From: Mortierella sp. BCC40632
Taxonomy: Eukaryota; Mortierellomycota; Mortierellomycetes; Mortierellales; Mortierellaceae
Length of the DNA: 64,000 nt
Direction of reading: 5' to 3'
Assembly (NCBI GenBank): GCA_011634665.1
Contig: WAEK01000003.1
Span: 1,954,001-2,018,000, forward strand
The notes beneath the pieces are model-generated. The model was not told where the DNA came from. It saw only the letters and a program-made list of their open reading frames with translations, and made no database searches. Positions 23,904-35,314 of this stretch are shown one piece after another (the stretch's first letter is position 1; each line of letters begins with the position of its first letter). The position numbers and the translations under genes are program-made.

Positions 23904-25365
23904 TTACCGTCTTGGCTCTGCTACCGTCTCAGTATCGCTACTAAGCCCTGCAATTAGTGAAGGCTGCCCTTGGCCAGTCTGAACGACATCATAGGCTGGT
24001 GGCTCATCTGGGAAACCCTGGTTCCTATCCATCCCTGTCTGGCTGTTGCTGGGCGCAGCTCCCGGAACTTGAAGATAAGGCGTAGAGGTCGTTGAACGTG
24101 CCTCTGAGCCCCGGTGGCGGGAGAGAAGTCCATCTTCATCTCGAGATCGGTCCCAGCCCATCTCGTCGTTCTCATCATCGTCATCATCGTCATCATCATC
24201 AGCCTCAAGAAGGAAATCTCTCATATCAGCCTCCAGCTCTCGCCTTGTCTGTCGACGTTGACCATTCGGTAACATCTCGAGGTTATCATCACAGTCGTCT
24301 TGCCCAGAGCCACCTCTGGCTGCACTCCTGACATTGTCTCTGATTCTCGTAAATGCTGTTCCCACGGCTGCTCCTGCAGCGCTACCTCTCTCAACAATGG
24401 AATCGCTGAGTTGACCCCAGCCTCCAGTGACTCTCCGTTGCGTATCCTCTGCTAGACGTCTCAGAATAGATGCCTCAGCGCTCGAATCTACGGGCTCCCA
24501 GATCTGTCTTCTCCTAGCCTCTTCGTTCTTAAGCATACGTCTCATTGCAATGAACATCCCAATCAGGACGAGGATCATCCCGGCCATTGTGATCCGTCTT
24601 GACTTGATCCCTTCCTGATATTCTTCCCAAAGCTCGGGTGTAAATTGACAAGTATTGTTGGTCCCAGAACAAACCATGCCATCCAAGCAAGGCAAGGTGG
24701 TGTTGTCGCATGCCTTGTCAAAAGTAGCCTTACGTTTGCAAGCCATCCCACGATTCCTAGTAACGCCCTCGACAGGACCGCAGAACCAATCCTGGTCATC
24801 CAGACAGTGCATGCAGTTGAGTACTGCACATTTCCCGCTGATACAGAACCATCCTTGACAAGCAATTGATGACTGGTCGCTGCAGCATCCTCCAGTAAGG
24901 GCTGTGCATTTCACACCATCTGAGAAAAAAGATGATGATGGGGTGACACAGACATGGCAAAGAATATGGCTATTAGACAGATGTAGATAATGTTACAAAC
25001 CCCCTCCTCCTCTACTGAGCACTCCCCCTTCAAAAAAAGGAACTAGGATGGACTGCCAATGAGGTGAAATAGAAATGCGCACCGAAATACTTGTCGAATT
25101 GTTCTTCTTGGGTTATTCCAGCAGGTCTTGGGACTTCATTCTGGGCTTGGGTATGAAGTGGTGTGACAGCCAAGGTGATGCATAGCCAGACCAAGAACAA
25201 GAGCGAAAAGTCCAATCTCCGCTGAAGGATGCCTCTGTTGGAACCAGGACTAGAGTTGAAGTTCAGGCTGTTGCCAAAGTGTCGAGAGGTGGATTTGATG
25301 TGCACCATGGCCATCTTGGATTTAGGTACTCTGACATCCAACTTGCATATTGATGGATGGTCCAT
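23904..25365 (-). CDS. predicted type I membrane protein, Cys-rich ectodomain, acidic tail with PPxY
   Basis: Function unknown; I do not recognise a named family. Two exons, 25365-25083 and 24919-23904, give 432 aa. A hydrophobic segment (FSLLFLVWLCITLAV) near residues 50-65 looks like a signal peptide or anchor after an unusually long basic lead. The ectodomain after it has 14 cysteines in about 90 residues (GGCCSD, CQGWFC, CMHC and others) and two N-glycosylation sites. A second hydrophobic helix, ITMAGMILVLIGMFIAM, is followed by basic residues, so the tail should be cytosolic. The tail has an uninterrupted Asp run, and EPPAYDVV near the end is a PPxY motif of the type bound by WW domains of Rsp5/Nedd4 ligases. 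The start could also be the Met at 25314, nearer the hydrophobic stretch. It is divergent from the methyltransferase gene, with 257 bp between the ATGs. Confidence 0.8.
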
Positions 25366-25622
25366 TTCAAGGTTGAGTAGGAGAGAGGGAGGATGATTGA
25401 AATGCACAGGAGGAAAGGAGGACAGAACAGCCCAACTCGATACTCGTCTTCGCCGACAACCTCTCGGCGGCCAAAAAAACGTCACCGAGACTTTCCTTCG
25501 TGCTACTACTACAGTCAGATAGTCTGACAGAGTTGAAGTTGGAGGCGTTTTCCAAAAGGAGGGAGTGAAGCAGCGAGTGTTGTCTTCTTGACCGAAAAGG
25601 TTAATCTTGCATCAGAGACTAG

Positions 25623-27437
25623 ATGCTGTCGGGCCTAATGGACGAGAATACTCAATCACTGGTACTTTTTCTCAAGCGGCAAGTGCTGCAAATGCGGCAG
25701 ATCCGGAAAATCCAATGGTCATTACCACAGTCTGAATGTGGTGGAAACTTGGCAGCTCCCGACACAACTCTCTCAGTAACAAGTCCTGAAGTCCAACAAG
25801 CCATCCTCGATCAGGTACGGCCCTCCTAGTCGGGTGCGCATGTCACCTCTATCATAATACTGAACTCCAGTGGCCATTACCTACATCCACTAGATTTTCC
25901 TTGATCCAAGGGTAATGAAGTATTCTCCGGCTCCTTGGTACCAGCATTTGTTCCTCAAGACCCTCATCTCTAAAGTAGAGGAGGAAGGCATACACGAGCT
26001 CTCCGATGACCTCCTAGAAGTCTTCTCAGAGTTGCTAATGACAGCTCCAAAGAGGTATAGCTTGATTCAGTATATTTTCCGCGATATCCCTTTTCCCGTA
26101 TAGCTAATCTTCTCACATCCATGGCATTCTATTCAGACCAGAGGCTGGAGGGCCTCCACTGAAGCCATGCTTCAAGTCATATTGTCTCGATCGACAATGC
26201 AATTCAGTTGTTTCGGTCATGGAAGAGCAATCTACTATCGCTTCAGGGACGACAGGACTTCGTACATGGTAAAGAGATCTTTATTGTAAGCTGGCAGTTT
26301 TTTTTGCCTCCAGTAACTACCGAACCCATTTCTAAACTATCTTGATACTTGAATGCTTTTTTTTTTTTTTTTTTTTTTTTGACTCAATCTAGGGAGGCGA
26401 GGTATTTCACATGGGTGTTTTACGTTTGTGGGCTGCAATTAATGACCTCACTCCAATGCTAATCCAGCATCTTTATCGCTTCCAGCTTTTGGCTAGCCGA
26501 GTACCTGATTGCCCATCCTGGTATACCCATATTGCTCTATGAACTAGGCAACTATTGACAATCAAGCTTCTATCGAAATTTCTGACGCGTTTGTCGTGTG
26601 ATACCCTTCCGATCGTTCAACTGAGTAGAGATTCTGAAAGACAAGAATGTGGTCGATATTGGTTGCGGAGTGGGCTTCCTGGGAATTGCGTCCGCCATGT
26701 TAGGTGCCAAGAAGGTTGTTCTCACCGACGGAAACTTTAAGGTGCTGGATATGGCTCAAGAGAATATTGACTATAGTGAGTGATCTGTTGGATAGTGACC
26801 ACACTGTTAGCAAGTTCTAGCAAAATATTTTACTGACATGGTGTCATGGTGTTGCTACTGTGTTACAGATACGACGCCCTGTCCGGTCTCGACAAGTGTG
26901 CTTGATTGGGAAGACTTTACAGAGGGGCAGGTCAAGGCATTGGACGCAGAGGTTTTAATCATGTCCGATCTGGTATGTGTATTAGTACCATCAGCGATCC
27001 TTGGGCATTCTCTTGCACTTCTGGCAAACGAGACGAAAAAATAACCTTTGATCTATGTTGGTTGCATAGACGTATGATCCTACAAATATTGTCCCATTGG
27101 TGACGCTGCTAAAGTCAATCCTCGTGAGGGGCGTGAGTGCCTACATGTCATCTGCCATCCGCAATCCCCAGACATTTGTTGACTTTTTTGAGCGGATCAG
27201 TAAGTTAAACGTCTGCGAGTATCATGTTCTTTTTTCGTTGGACTTGGGTGAGATTGAGGCAGAAGGTGTCTAACCAATCATTCTTCCTGCACCTTGAACC
27301 CAACACTGCTATCCGTAGAGTCTGAATGTGTTGGAGTGGTGATCGATGAGATACCACTGGATACTCTAGATCACCTTTTCTTCTTTGAGGAAGATACTGT
27401 GCAGACAGTGAAGGTCTTTCACCTCTACTTTAGGTAG
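25623..27437 (+). CDS. EFM3: eEF2-lysine methyltransferase, FAM86/EFM3 family
   Basis: SAM-dependent methyltransferase of the seven-strand family; members methylate a lysine in elongation factor 2 (EEF2KMT in human, EFM3 in yeast). Nine exons: 25623-25814, 25894-26054, 26137-26268, 26393-26401, 26486-26520, 26629-26775, 26869-26972, 27070-27199, 27319-27437, summing to 342 aa. The N-terminal FAM86 domain leads into [11 protein letters not shown], the SAM motif [13 protein letters not shown], the acidic motif VLTDGN and the post-II motif SDLTYDP. The conserved WEAS is completed only by a 9-nt exon (see findings). Frame is kept across all eight introns. The first ATG in the exon is used; a start a few codons later cannot be excluded. 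The stop TAG lies 362 bp before the HSP70 ATG. Confidence 0.88.
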
Positions 27438-27658
27438 CAAGCTATAGAATGTGATAAAGCATGCAAAGTGTCTGTGGAAAAGTATAACACCCAAGTAGAA
27501 GGATGGAGATCTTTGTAGAGATTACTTGGTCCTGATTCTCCCCTGAGTGGAATTGACTCGATCCAACTGGATCATTCAAGAGGGCGCAGGCAACGAGGCT
27601 TACCACATCTTGTGTACGTGTGCTGTACGTCGAAGTTTGGAGGGATACACAGGGCGAA

Positions 27659-27681
27659 GAACGCGATGGAACGCAAAGGAA
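27659..27681 (+). promoter_or_regulatory. step-type heat-shock element of HSP70
   Basis: Three GAA units at 27659, 27669 and 27679 are spaced exactly 10 bp apart on the same strand, the step-type HSE arrangement bound by yeast HSF trimers. They lie 33 bp upstream of the TATA box. Spacing is seen directly; binding is inferred. Confidence 0.5.
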
Positions 27682-27713
27682 GCACTGTGGCAGAGACAAA
27701 CGGTTAACCGTCG

Positions 27714-27720
27714 TATAAAA
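27714..27720 (+). promoter_or_regulatory. TATA box of HSP70
   Basis: TATAAAA, 86 bp upstream of the ATG at 27800. A CT-rich leader with CACACA precedes the start. Confidence 0.7.
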
Positions 27721-27799
27721 GTTGCAAGGCTCCGCTTCTGCTTTCCGTTTTTTTCTTATTCTCCTCACTCTCCCTCCTCACTCACACACATCACACATC

Positions 27800-29005
27800 A
27801 TGCCTGAAGGAAAAGGTAAGATCATCTACTCCTCCATCATCGATCCGCACTCTAAGGAGTTTCTTTTCTGTGTTCCCCTTCCATTCCTCCAAAGACTTTT
27901 GTAACACGGTCGCAGTTTGACAGACCGAGCGTCGACACAATCGCTCCTCTCTGCACGAGACCAGCAGGAGTAGCACCTCTCTTCTGCGTTGCCCGTGCTG
28001 TACCTTCAGGCGATCATACGCTCAGCCCTATATCGTCTGAGGGCGCTGGCTCTGGCGGATCAACGACCCTCAGGATCGGTGGCGTGCTGATCTTGGACTT
28101 GGGTTCCCCCGATTACATCAACAACCAAGTTTGGTATACTGCCCCTCCCCAGAAGACGTGAAATAATGCGGATCAGGCAAGACACGACACGACACGACAC
28201 GACACAGTGGTTGTTGGCAAAAGCGATCCATCTCTGGTCAAAAGGCAGCCCTGATTTTGGATCCCCGCCAAAGTTCAGAGTTCTTTTTTTGCTTCTGTTC
28301 TCCTCCCCCCCCCCACCTCACCCTCCGGCTCTTATTTTGTTGCCACTGTGTATACGTCGGCCGAGAGGAAGAGAGAGTCAATCTCTAGCGGGAAAAAAAA
28401 ATTGTTCCATCGCCTTCTCTGCCTTTCTCTCTATTTCCCTCCCTCTCCGCCCGACTCCCAGCTCCCAGGGCAGCCCTCCCGCTGTGCCTGGCATCGCGTG
28501 AACTTTTGTCTGCATCACGTGTATCCACAGAACACCCCACTTACTCTTTTTTCTTTTTTTTTTCCCTCTTGTTTCTTCCTACTTAGCTGTTGGTATCGAT
28601 CTTGGTACTACCTACTCGTGCGTTGCCGTCTGGCAGAACGACCGTGTCGAGATTATCGCCAACGACCAGGGTAACCGCACTACCCCCTCCTATGTCGCCT
28701 TCACCGACTCTGAGCGTCTCATTGGTGATGCCGCCAAGAACCAGGTCGCCATGAACCCCATCAACACCGTCTTCGATGCCAAGCGTCTCATCGGTCGTCG
28801 CTTCGATGACAAGGATGTCCAGTCCGACATGAAGCACTGGCCCTTCAAGATCGTCGACCGTGCCACCAAGCCTTTCATTCAGGTCGAGTACAAGGGTGAG
28901 ACCAAGGACTTCACCCCCGAGGAAATCTCCTCCATGGTCTTGCTCAAGATGCGTGAGACTGCTGAGGCCTACCTTGGCACTGCCGTCAGCAACGCTGTCG
29001 TCACT

Positions 29006-29055
<50 letters not shown>

Positions 29056-29581
29056 TGTCATTGCTGGTATGAACATTCTCCGTATCATCAACGAGCCCAC
29101 CGCTGCCGCCATTGCCTACGGTTTGGACAAGAAGACCGTCGGTGAGAAGAACGTTCTCATTTTCGATCTCGGTGGTGGTACCTTCGATGTCTCGCTCTTG
29201 ACCATCGAGGACGGTATCTTCGAGGTTAAGGCCACCGCTGGTGACACCCATTTGGGAGGTGAGGACTTCGACAACCGTCTCGTCAACCACTTTGTCCAGG
29301 AGTTCAAGCGCAAGCACAAGAAGGATCTCTCCCCCAACCCCCGTGCTCTCCGCCGTCTTCGCACTGCTTGCGAGCGTGCTAAGCGTGCTCTTTCTTCCTC
29401 TACCCAGACCTCGATCGAGATCGATTCTCTCTTCGAGGGTATTGACTTCTACACTTCCTTGACCCGTGCCCGTTTCGAGGAGCTCAACCAGGATCTCTTC
29501 CGCAACACCATGGAGCCCGTTGAGAAGGTCCTCCGTGACTCCAAGATCGACAAGGCTAGCGTCGATGAGATCGTCTTGGTC

Positions 29582-29614
<33 letters not shown>

Positions 29615-30505
29615 ATGGTCTCTGACTTCTTCAACGGCAAGGAGCCCAACAAGTCCATCAACCCCGATGAGGCTGTTGCCTACGGTGCTGCTGTCCAGGC
29701 TGCTATCTTGACTGGTGACACCTCCGAGAAGACTCAGGACCTTCTCTTGCTCGATGTCGCTCCTCTTTCGCTCGGAATTGAGACTGCCGGAGGTGTCATG
29801 ACTGCCCTCATCAAGCGCAACACCACCGTCCCCACCAAGAAGTCCGAGACCTTCTCGACCTACGCTGATAACCAGCCCGGTGTCTTGATTCAGGTTTACG
29901 AGGGTGAGCGTGCCCGCACCAAGGACAACAACTTGCTCGGCAAGTTCGAGCTCACTGGTATTCCCCCTGCTCCCCGTGGTGTTCCCCAGATCGATGTCAC
30001 CTTCGATGTCGATGCCAACGGTATCTTGAACGTCTCTGCTCTTGAGAAGTCCACTGGCCGTGCCAACAAGATCACCATCACCAACGACAAGGGTCGCTTG
30101 TCCAAGGAGGATATTGAGCGCATGGTTTCTGAGGCCGAGAAGTACAAGGCTGAGGATGATGCTGCCACTGCCCGTATTCAGGCCAAGAACGGTCTCGAGT
30201 CCTTCGCCTTCAACATCAAGAACTCTTTGGAGGATGAGAAGATTGGCGGCAAGCTCGAGGCTGCTGACAAGAAGAAGCTCGAGGATGCCTGCAACGAGGT
30301 TATCTCGTGGTTGGACAGCAACCAGGAGGCCGCCAAGGAGGAGTTCGATGACAAGCAGAAGGAGCTTGAGCAGATCTCGAACCCCATCATGATGAAGGTG
30401 TACGGTGGTGCTGGTGCTCCCCCCATGGGTGGTGCCGCTGGCCCTGCCCCCGGTGGCTTCCCCAACGATGGTGCCTCCGAGCCTACCATTGAGGAGGTCG
30501 ACTAA
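27800..30505 (+). CDS. HSP70: cytosolic HSP70 chaperone (SSA type)
   Basis: ATP-driven folding chaperone of the cytosol and nucleus. Two exons: a 16-nt first exon, 27800-27815 (MPEGK plus one base), and 28587-30505, giving 644 aa. The nucleotide-binding domain has [14 protein letters not shown], the phosphate-loop segment [12 protein letters not shown] and VGGSTRIPK. The substrate-binding domain follows, then a Gly/Ala/Pro-rich tail and the C-terminal EEVD that binds TPR co-chaperones and marks the cytosolic class. The intron is 771 nt, long for this window, and sits right after codon 5. Codons end mostly in C, as in very highly expressed genes. The promoter has a TATA box and a step-type HSE; the HSF gene lies 10 kb downstream. 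Confidence 0.97.
28181..28205 (+). repeat. (GACAC)5 pentanucleotide repeat in HSP70 intron
   Basis: Five perfect GACAC units within the 771-nt first intron. Confidence 0.9.
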
Positions 30506-30919
30506 ATTATATTCCCCCCCTCCCAATCCCTCTCTCCATCTCCATTGTACACTTTTTCCGCCCACCCTCCTCCACTCCAACTGTCGATAGACGTAAAGTA
30601 GAATAATATCACTCGCATCTTTATTCCAAAAAAAAAAAAAAAAACTCGGACTTGTGTATTTTTTTGAGGCTGAAAAGTGGGAAGTGAGAGTGTGGATATT
30701 TTTTTTTCCCTTTGGATTTGGCAACTTGGTCGATCGAGTCCACGCCAAAAAGTCCCATCACATATATTTTTTTTAATAGATCATTGAATCGAAAATCTTA
30801 TTTAAGGTCGACTCCCCAGCCAATGACCAAGTGGAATGTGATCTGAAGACTGAGGAATGACTGGCGTGGTGGGGGACTTAGAGAGTTTTGTCCCTGAGAC
30901 GAGAGGAGAGGAATGAAAG

Positions 30920-31030
30920 GGCAACTCTGGCGTAGTGCGTGTTGAAATTAATACATAAACATCCCTTCTTAGAGGCCGCTTGGATCATTTAGTGGAAATC
31001 TCACTATAGCCGCACGATCAAAAGCAACGC
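30920..31030. repeat. diverged tandem repeat, copy 1
   Basis: Shares with copy 2 the ordered blocks GGCAACTC, TGCGTGTTG, ACA(T/C)A(A)AC, CCGCT, TAGTGGAAA, CTC and GCAC. Copies are about 110 bp long and start 162 bp apart. Confidence 0.65.
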
Positions 31031-31081
31031 TGGGGGGAAGGGATGAAAAAGTTTTTTTTTTTTTTTTTTTTTAAAAAAAAA

Positions 31082-31190
31082 GGCAACTCCAGCATGTGCG
31101 TGTTGGATTCAACACACAAACCGTGAACAGAACCGCTCAAACCGTAGTGGAAACCTCGCCAAAGTCGCACAAACCGTTCACAGATACAGC
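31082..31190. repeat. diverged tandem repeat, copy 2
   Basis: Second copy, in the same orientation. It also carries an internal near-repeat, CACAAACCGT(GA/TC)ACAGA. A T-run/A-run at about 31051-31081 separates it from copy 1. Confidence 0.65.
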
Positions 31191-33275
31191 ATAAACTGTG
31201 GGAGTAATCGACATGCCTCAATTTTAAACCAACTGTTACCATGCATCTCAAATCCTTCTACTTGATTTCTTTGAAAAAAAAAAAAAAATGACCAGCCAGG
31301 TTGGGCACATTATCACCGTCTAATTTGGTTTTGTGCACTGAAAGGACCTGTCCTCCTGTCCTACTTTACTAAACAAACGCTTTTGATCGTGTTTAAGTCG
31401 CCTGAGCACACAGGTAAACTTTTGCAAAACGAGATAACAACAGTCCATTTTTTTTTCCTGATCTGTTTGATAAATGGTGTTCGTACTGGGCCCAAAGCAA
31501 GCTGTGTCATCATCTACGTGATAACTTTTTTTGTTTCTGTTCTTGTTTTGACCCCTGTCCTTGCCCTGACATTTGACTTCTCTCTGGATCCGAATCGTTT
31601 GGTATCGTCATGTATCAGTGAGGCAAGAACATTCACCACGAGTGTTTGTTTTGTCTTTTGGAGCTGTGCAGTCATGCACAAGGCCTATCATGTCATGCGT
31701 TGCGCACACAGAGTTGAGATAAGTCACCACGAGGATTGGGTCCGGATACCCTTGAGTGACCAGGACTCTTTAATGCGCTTGTCAAGACTGCTGTGCAAAT
31801 GATATGCTTCCATTGTGGTAAATGGCACGAGTGGTAGAAGCATGGAGTAGAGTCCCCGCCTGTCCAATGCTTAAAGAGAGAAATGGGACGCAAGAGTTTG
31901 GTAATCTCTTGGGGAGCCTAGATTTCTTCCTCGGCGAGCATCAGCTTTCTGAGTTTTTTTCTTTATGGTAGTCGCGATCACCACGGGGTTGTCGTGTCTT
32001 TGGGGACGTAACGTTCCAAATGGTGATTGATTATATTTCCATTGTCTTTTCTGAAGATGGGGGGCCTGTCTTGATTGCTGGACAGAGATGCACACTATCC
32101 TTGAAAATTCCTTCAGATCACCTTTCTCAACATTATCCTAATAAACTATGATGCAAATAGAACATCCTGTAGTGTATCGTGAGCTATATTGCGTTAAACG
32201 CTGTTTCTCCAGAAGATACTAAACTTGGGCGGATCCCTGATAAATCCACAATTCTCTTTAAGATCATTTACAATACGGTTCATTGAGGCTGGTTGCCCAA
32301 GTTTATTGGATTCAGTGATCCTGCTCAGCGTTGTGCTGGAATTTTCTCTGTCCATGTCCTTTTTAGGGCGTCCTAGTCTTGGTAGCTTCATTGCCTGTAA
32401 TCGCGTAGGTCTTTTCTTCACTTGAACTATGGAATGTCTGTGCGCAGAAACGGAAGGGTCCATGTTTAATCCGATCGCGTCAAGTGATTTCATAGACCAT
32501 GCTAGCCGTTTTGGTCAAAAGATAGGGCACTCAAACGTCTCCCTTCCCCGAGTTGTTTGACAAGCTAATTCAGTGAATGAGCGGTACATCCAATTCTCCA
32601 TACTCGCCTCTATAGCGGGTCCTTAATGGTCAGTACTGTCAAGTCTTTTTTTCTCACCGCTTTCTACTTTCAGTTCAAACGATATTGATTCGCTATTTGC
32701 AGCACCTAACAAGATCGTTGCTCTGACCACATCATCGCTCATAGTCTTGCCATACCCAATTTAACTATTATGCAAATCAGCAAAGTGGAATCTTTTCAAG
32801 GATCATCTTAATGGGTTTAGAGGTTGGCCATGGCCATTTTAGGCTTCGAAAGTGAGCCATCTATTATTTCCATCTCCCAATATCTAGGGTTCTTATGTTC
32901 TCATGACTCTGAGAGGCATTTCTGCTTCGAGGTCGGGCCAAGTGAACCACTTTGATTTAGAAGATATCCAGGGTGAGGATCAACAAAAAATTCACGACAA
33001 AGTGAGTCCTGTGAATGGGTCTAGGGGTGGTGTTTGTATTGATGGCTGAATATTTCAACAATCCCTTCCCTGCTCGATTTGCTGGAATACAGGTTTGAAG
33101 AACAGGGCTCCTATTCGGTTGAAGGGTAAAATCCCTTTGACTTGTCCTGCTATGTGAAATGCCTTAACATACAACTTGTGGGAAAGAGAGGAGCAAGCGC
33201 TTTATTTGCCAAGCGATCCCAGTAATAATAAATAGTATACAGTAGTGAAAATACGGGTTCCTTATAGATAGATAA

Positions 33276-33947
33276 TTATTTTGCTGACATCTTGTATTTT
33301 GAGGTGTCAATGATAGCCACTCCACACATGGCACAGAGTCCAGACTTGTAGGCGCAGCCTATTTGGGAAATTTTTAATGAGGTCAGCCTTGAGGAAGACA
33401 AATGGACTCCAAAAAAAACACACACACCACACACTGCGGAAAAAGAGCATACGTTACCTTGGCAATAGATGGAGCCATCTTGATGAACACTTGACTTGCA
33501 TGTCTTGCATTTCGCTTTTGCGTATGGGTTAAACTTTGCCGTTCTAAAGGTTCACAAAAAAAAAAAAAGAAAAAGTCGGGCATGGAATCAGCATTTCAAT
33601 TCTGGATGTCTAAAAAGAAGGATGCCCCATTTTTTCAAGGGTCTCTCTCTCTCTCTCTCAAGATGAATAGATGGATGTAGCACATACACTCGCTTTTTGC
33701 TCAGGAGCTTGTTCTCGCCCAGTTTCCTTCCAGAGTCTGTTGAGGTGCCGACTTTGGTGTTGCGGGCGCCATCTTTCCATTTGTCAGGGCAAATCACCTT
33801 GGCAAGCTTCTTTTCGCCTATAGATCAATAAAACAACATGGATGCCAACATTGTTAGTCTGTCCTGTCAAAAAGGGGTTGATGCCATGAGGACCCTATTA
33901 ATGGATGACAGACAACGATAAGAAGACTTACATTTTGTGCACACCAT
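33276..33947 (-). CDS. CRIPT: CRIPT, small cysteine-rich zinc-binding protein
   Basis: In animals CRIPT binds PDZ domains of PSD-95; it is conserved across eukaryotes, and reports associate it with the minor spliceosome, so the old neuronal name says little here. Four short exons: 33947-33932, 33817-33690, 33533-33458 and 33358-33276, giving 100 aa (human 101). Exon 1 codes MVCTK plus one base. The core reads CEKKLAKV, WKDGARNT, SGRKLGENKLLSKKR, FNPY, CKTCKSSVHQDGSIYCQ and GCAYKSGLCAMCG, keeping four CxxC-type pairs. The acceptor of exon 3 is placed at AAAG/TTT because it alone restores phase 0 and the SKKR-FNPY join. The animal C-terminal PDZ ligand is replaced by KMSAK. All exons are short, so the gene is easily missed. 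Confidence 0.92.
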
Positions 33948-35314
33948 TTTCTAGGAGTAATGAAGAGTATTAAGACAGGTGGTAGGACAGTAAAAAAAGT
34001 GTAGAGGAAGTGGTTCTGAGGACTGCTCTTAAGATTTTGGAGGACACCGTGGCTGGACCTACAAGAGTTCCTTTTGGCCTCTTGTCCACCTTCTCTCACA
34101 CGCATGCTCTCTCTTACTCCCTTGGTGACCTTACTCCAAAGTCGGGAGGTCTCTTTGAAGTGACCAAGTAGCAGAAAACAAGCACTGTTCAACAGATGGT
34201 CAATAATCCCCACTATCAGCACCTCGGGCAGAGCAGACGAGAGCTCCCTTCAGCCTTTTCTCAAACCATGGAAAGTGGGACTCCATGTTCATGGCATAGA
34301 TAGAGGGTGCTCCTGATACCCAGTACTTGGCTGTTTCTCGGGGTAGCTTGAAAATTTGGACTCTCACCTTCAAGCTAATGCTCTTAATTATACTCATACT
34401 CAAGCCATGAAAAAGGCAGGATTGAACATTCATCTACTTTATCTGCGGATGTTGCATGTGTTTTCTCTCTTTTATTTTTTTTTCTTGACAAAAATGAAGC
34501 CTATGCACTTGGTCTTTCTTAGTCTTTCTCTCGTCTAACCCATGGCAGTCCATTTACCAAGTAGAGGTCTCTCCTCTCGATCTTTTTGTAGTCTCCGCCC
34601 GCAGCGGTTTCAATAAGAGTGTTCGCAGGCGTTCTTGGGTCACATCAAGGGCCTTGGTTAGTCTAACGTGATTGCTACTTACGATTGCTTTCCTGCTGCT
34701 CCAGAAAGACAGAATCATATCAGTCCTATTTGCATCTCCTATAGGAACCTGGAGGTAATCTTACGATGAATCTTCGAGATCCAGTGATAATACTTATTAA
34801 AGCTACATGAAAGCCAACTCTCCGCAGCTCAGGTTAGGAGAAGGCGGATCCGATGCATTCATTCAGTTCTACCTATGCGTTCCAGCTTCTGGATAGTTGT
34901 ACTTCTATCCCTTCCTGAACAGTGTCTTTTCGATTAGAACAGCTGTGATAGTCATCTTTAAAGTCCTCGCAATAATTCTCGTTCTGTTCAAGTATAACTT
35001 TTACCTTTTACTATCTGGAGTACAGGCATCAGTGCTGCCAAGTATTTATAAGGAGTGTTGCTGGAGATAGGGCGCTGTGAAGGCGTGCAGGACAGGGACA
35101 AATGAATAGTTCCTGAAGCTCGTCTAGGACTGAAGTGGAAAAGAGCAAGTGGCTAGAGATCGGTTTTTTTTTGTTTGTGTGTGTGTGTGACTGCCTCTAT
35201 TTTTTTTTTTTTTTTCTCTTTCGAGTCTTCTGCCTACTCAAGGTCCAAGTGGCCCTTTGCGTCTCATTCCCTTCTCACCTCTCCCCCACCTCCCTTTCCT
35301 CTCTCTACATCAAC
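33948..35314. other. intergenic between divergent CRIPT and HAS1
   Basis: Nothing that I can support as a gene. The minus strand around 34560-34800 has open, protein-like stretches with a good GTAAGT donor, but the implied introns would be under 30 nt, so I reject them. The last 150 bp before HAS1 are T- and CT-rich leader sequence. Confidence 0.45.

Larger units (their letters stand above)
30506..33275. other. 2.8 kb gap without a confident gene
   Basis: Includes the HSP70 3' flank and a diverged repeat pair (listed separately). A minus-strand stretch at 32194-32493 weakly resembles a transposase helix-turn-helix. An exon-like open stretch on the plus strand, 32888-33001, ends in a GTGAGT donor. 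Composition is AT-richer than the flanking genes. Remnants of a dead element or pseudogene are possible. Confidence 0.45.

Noticed and set aside
28583..30748. Minus-strand open frame of 721 codons opposite HSP70
   Set aside because: Long antisense frames opposite hsp70 are a well-known by-product of its codon bias; the product is Gly/Leu/Val-rich with no domain, and the plus strand clearly codes HSP70.
34560..34830. Protein-like minus-strand stretches with a GTAAGT donor
   Set aside because: The implied introns would be only 20-26 nt, too short for fungal splicing, and no family was recognised.
35135..35314. Upstream in-frame ATG extending HAS1 by 60 codons
   Set aside because: The extension translates a T-tract and CT-rich leader into Phe/Leu/Ser; the ATG at 35315 begins the typical basic HAS1 N-terminus.
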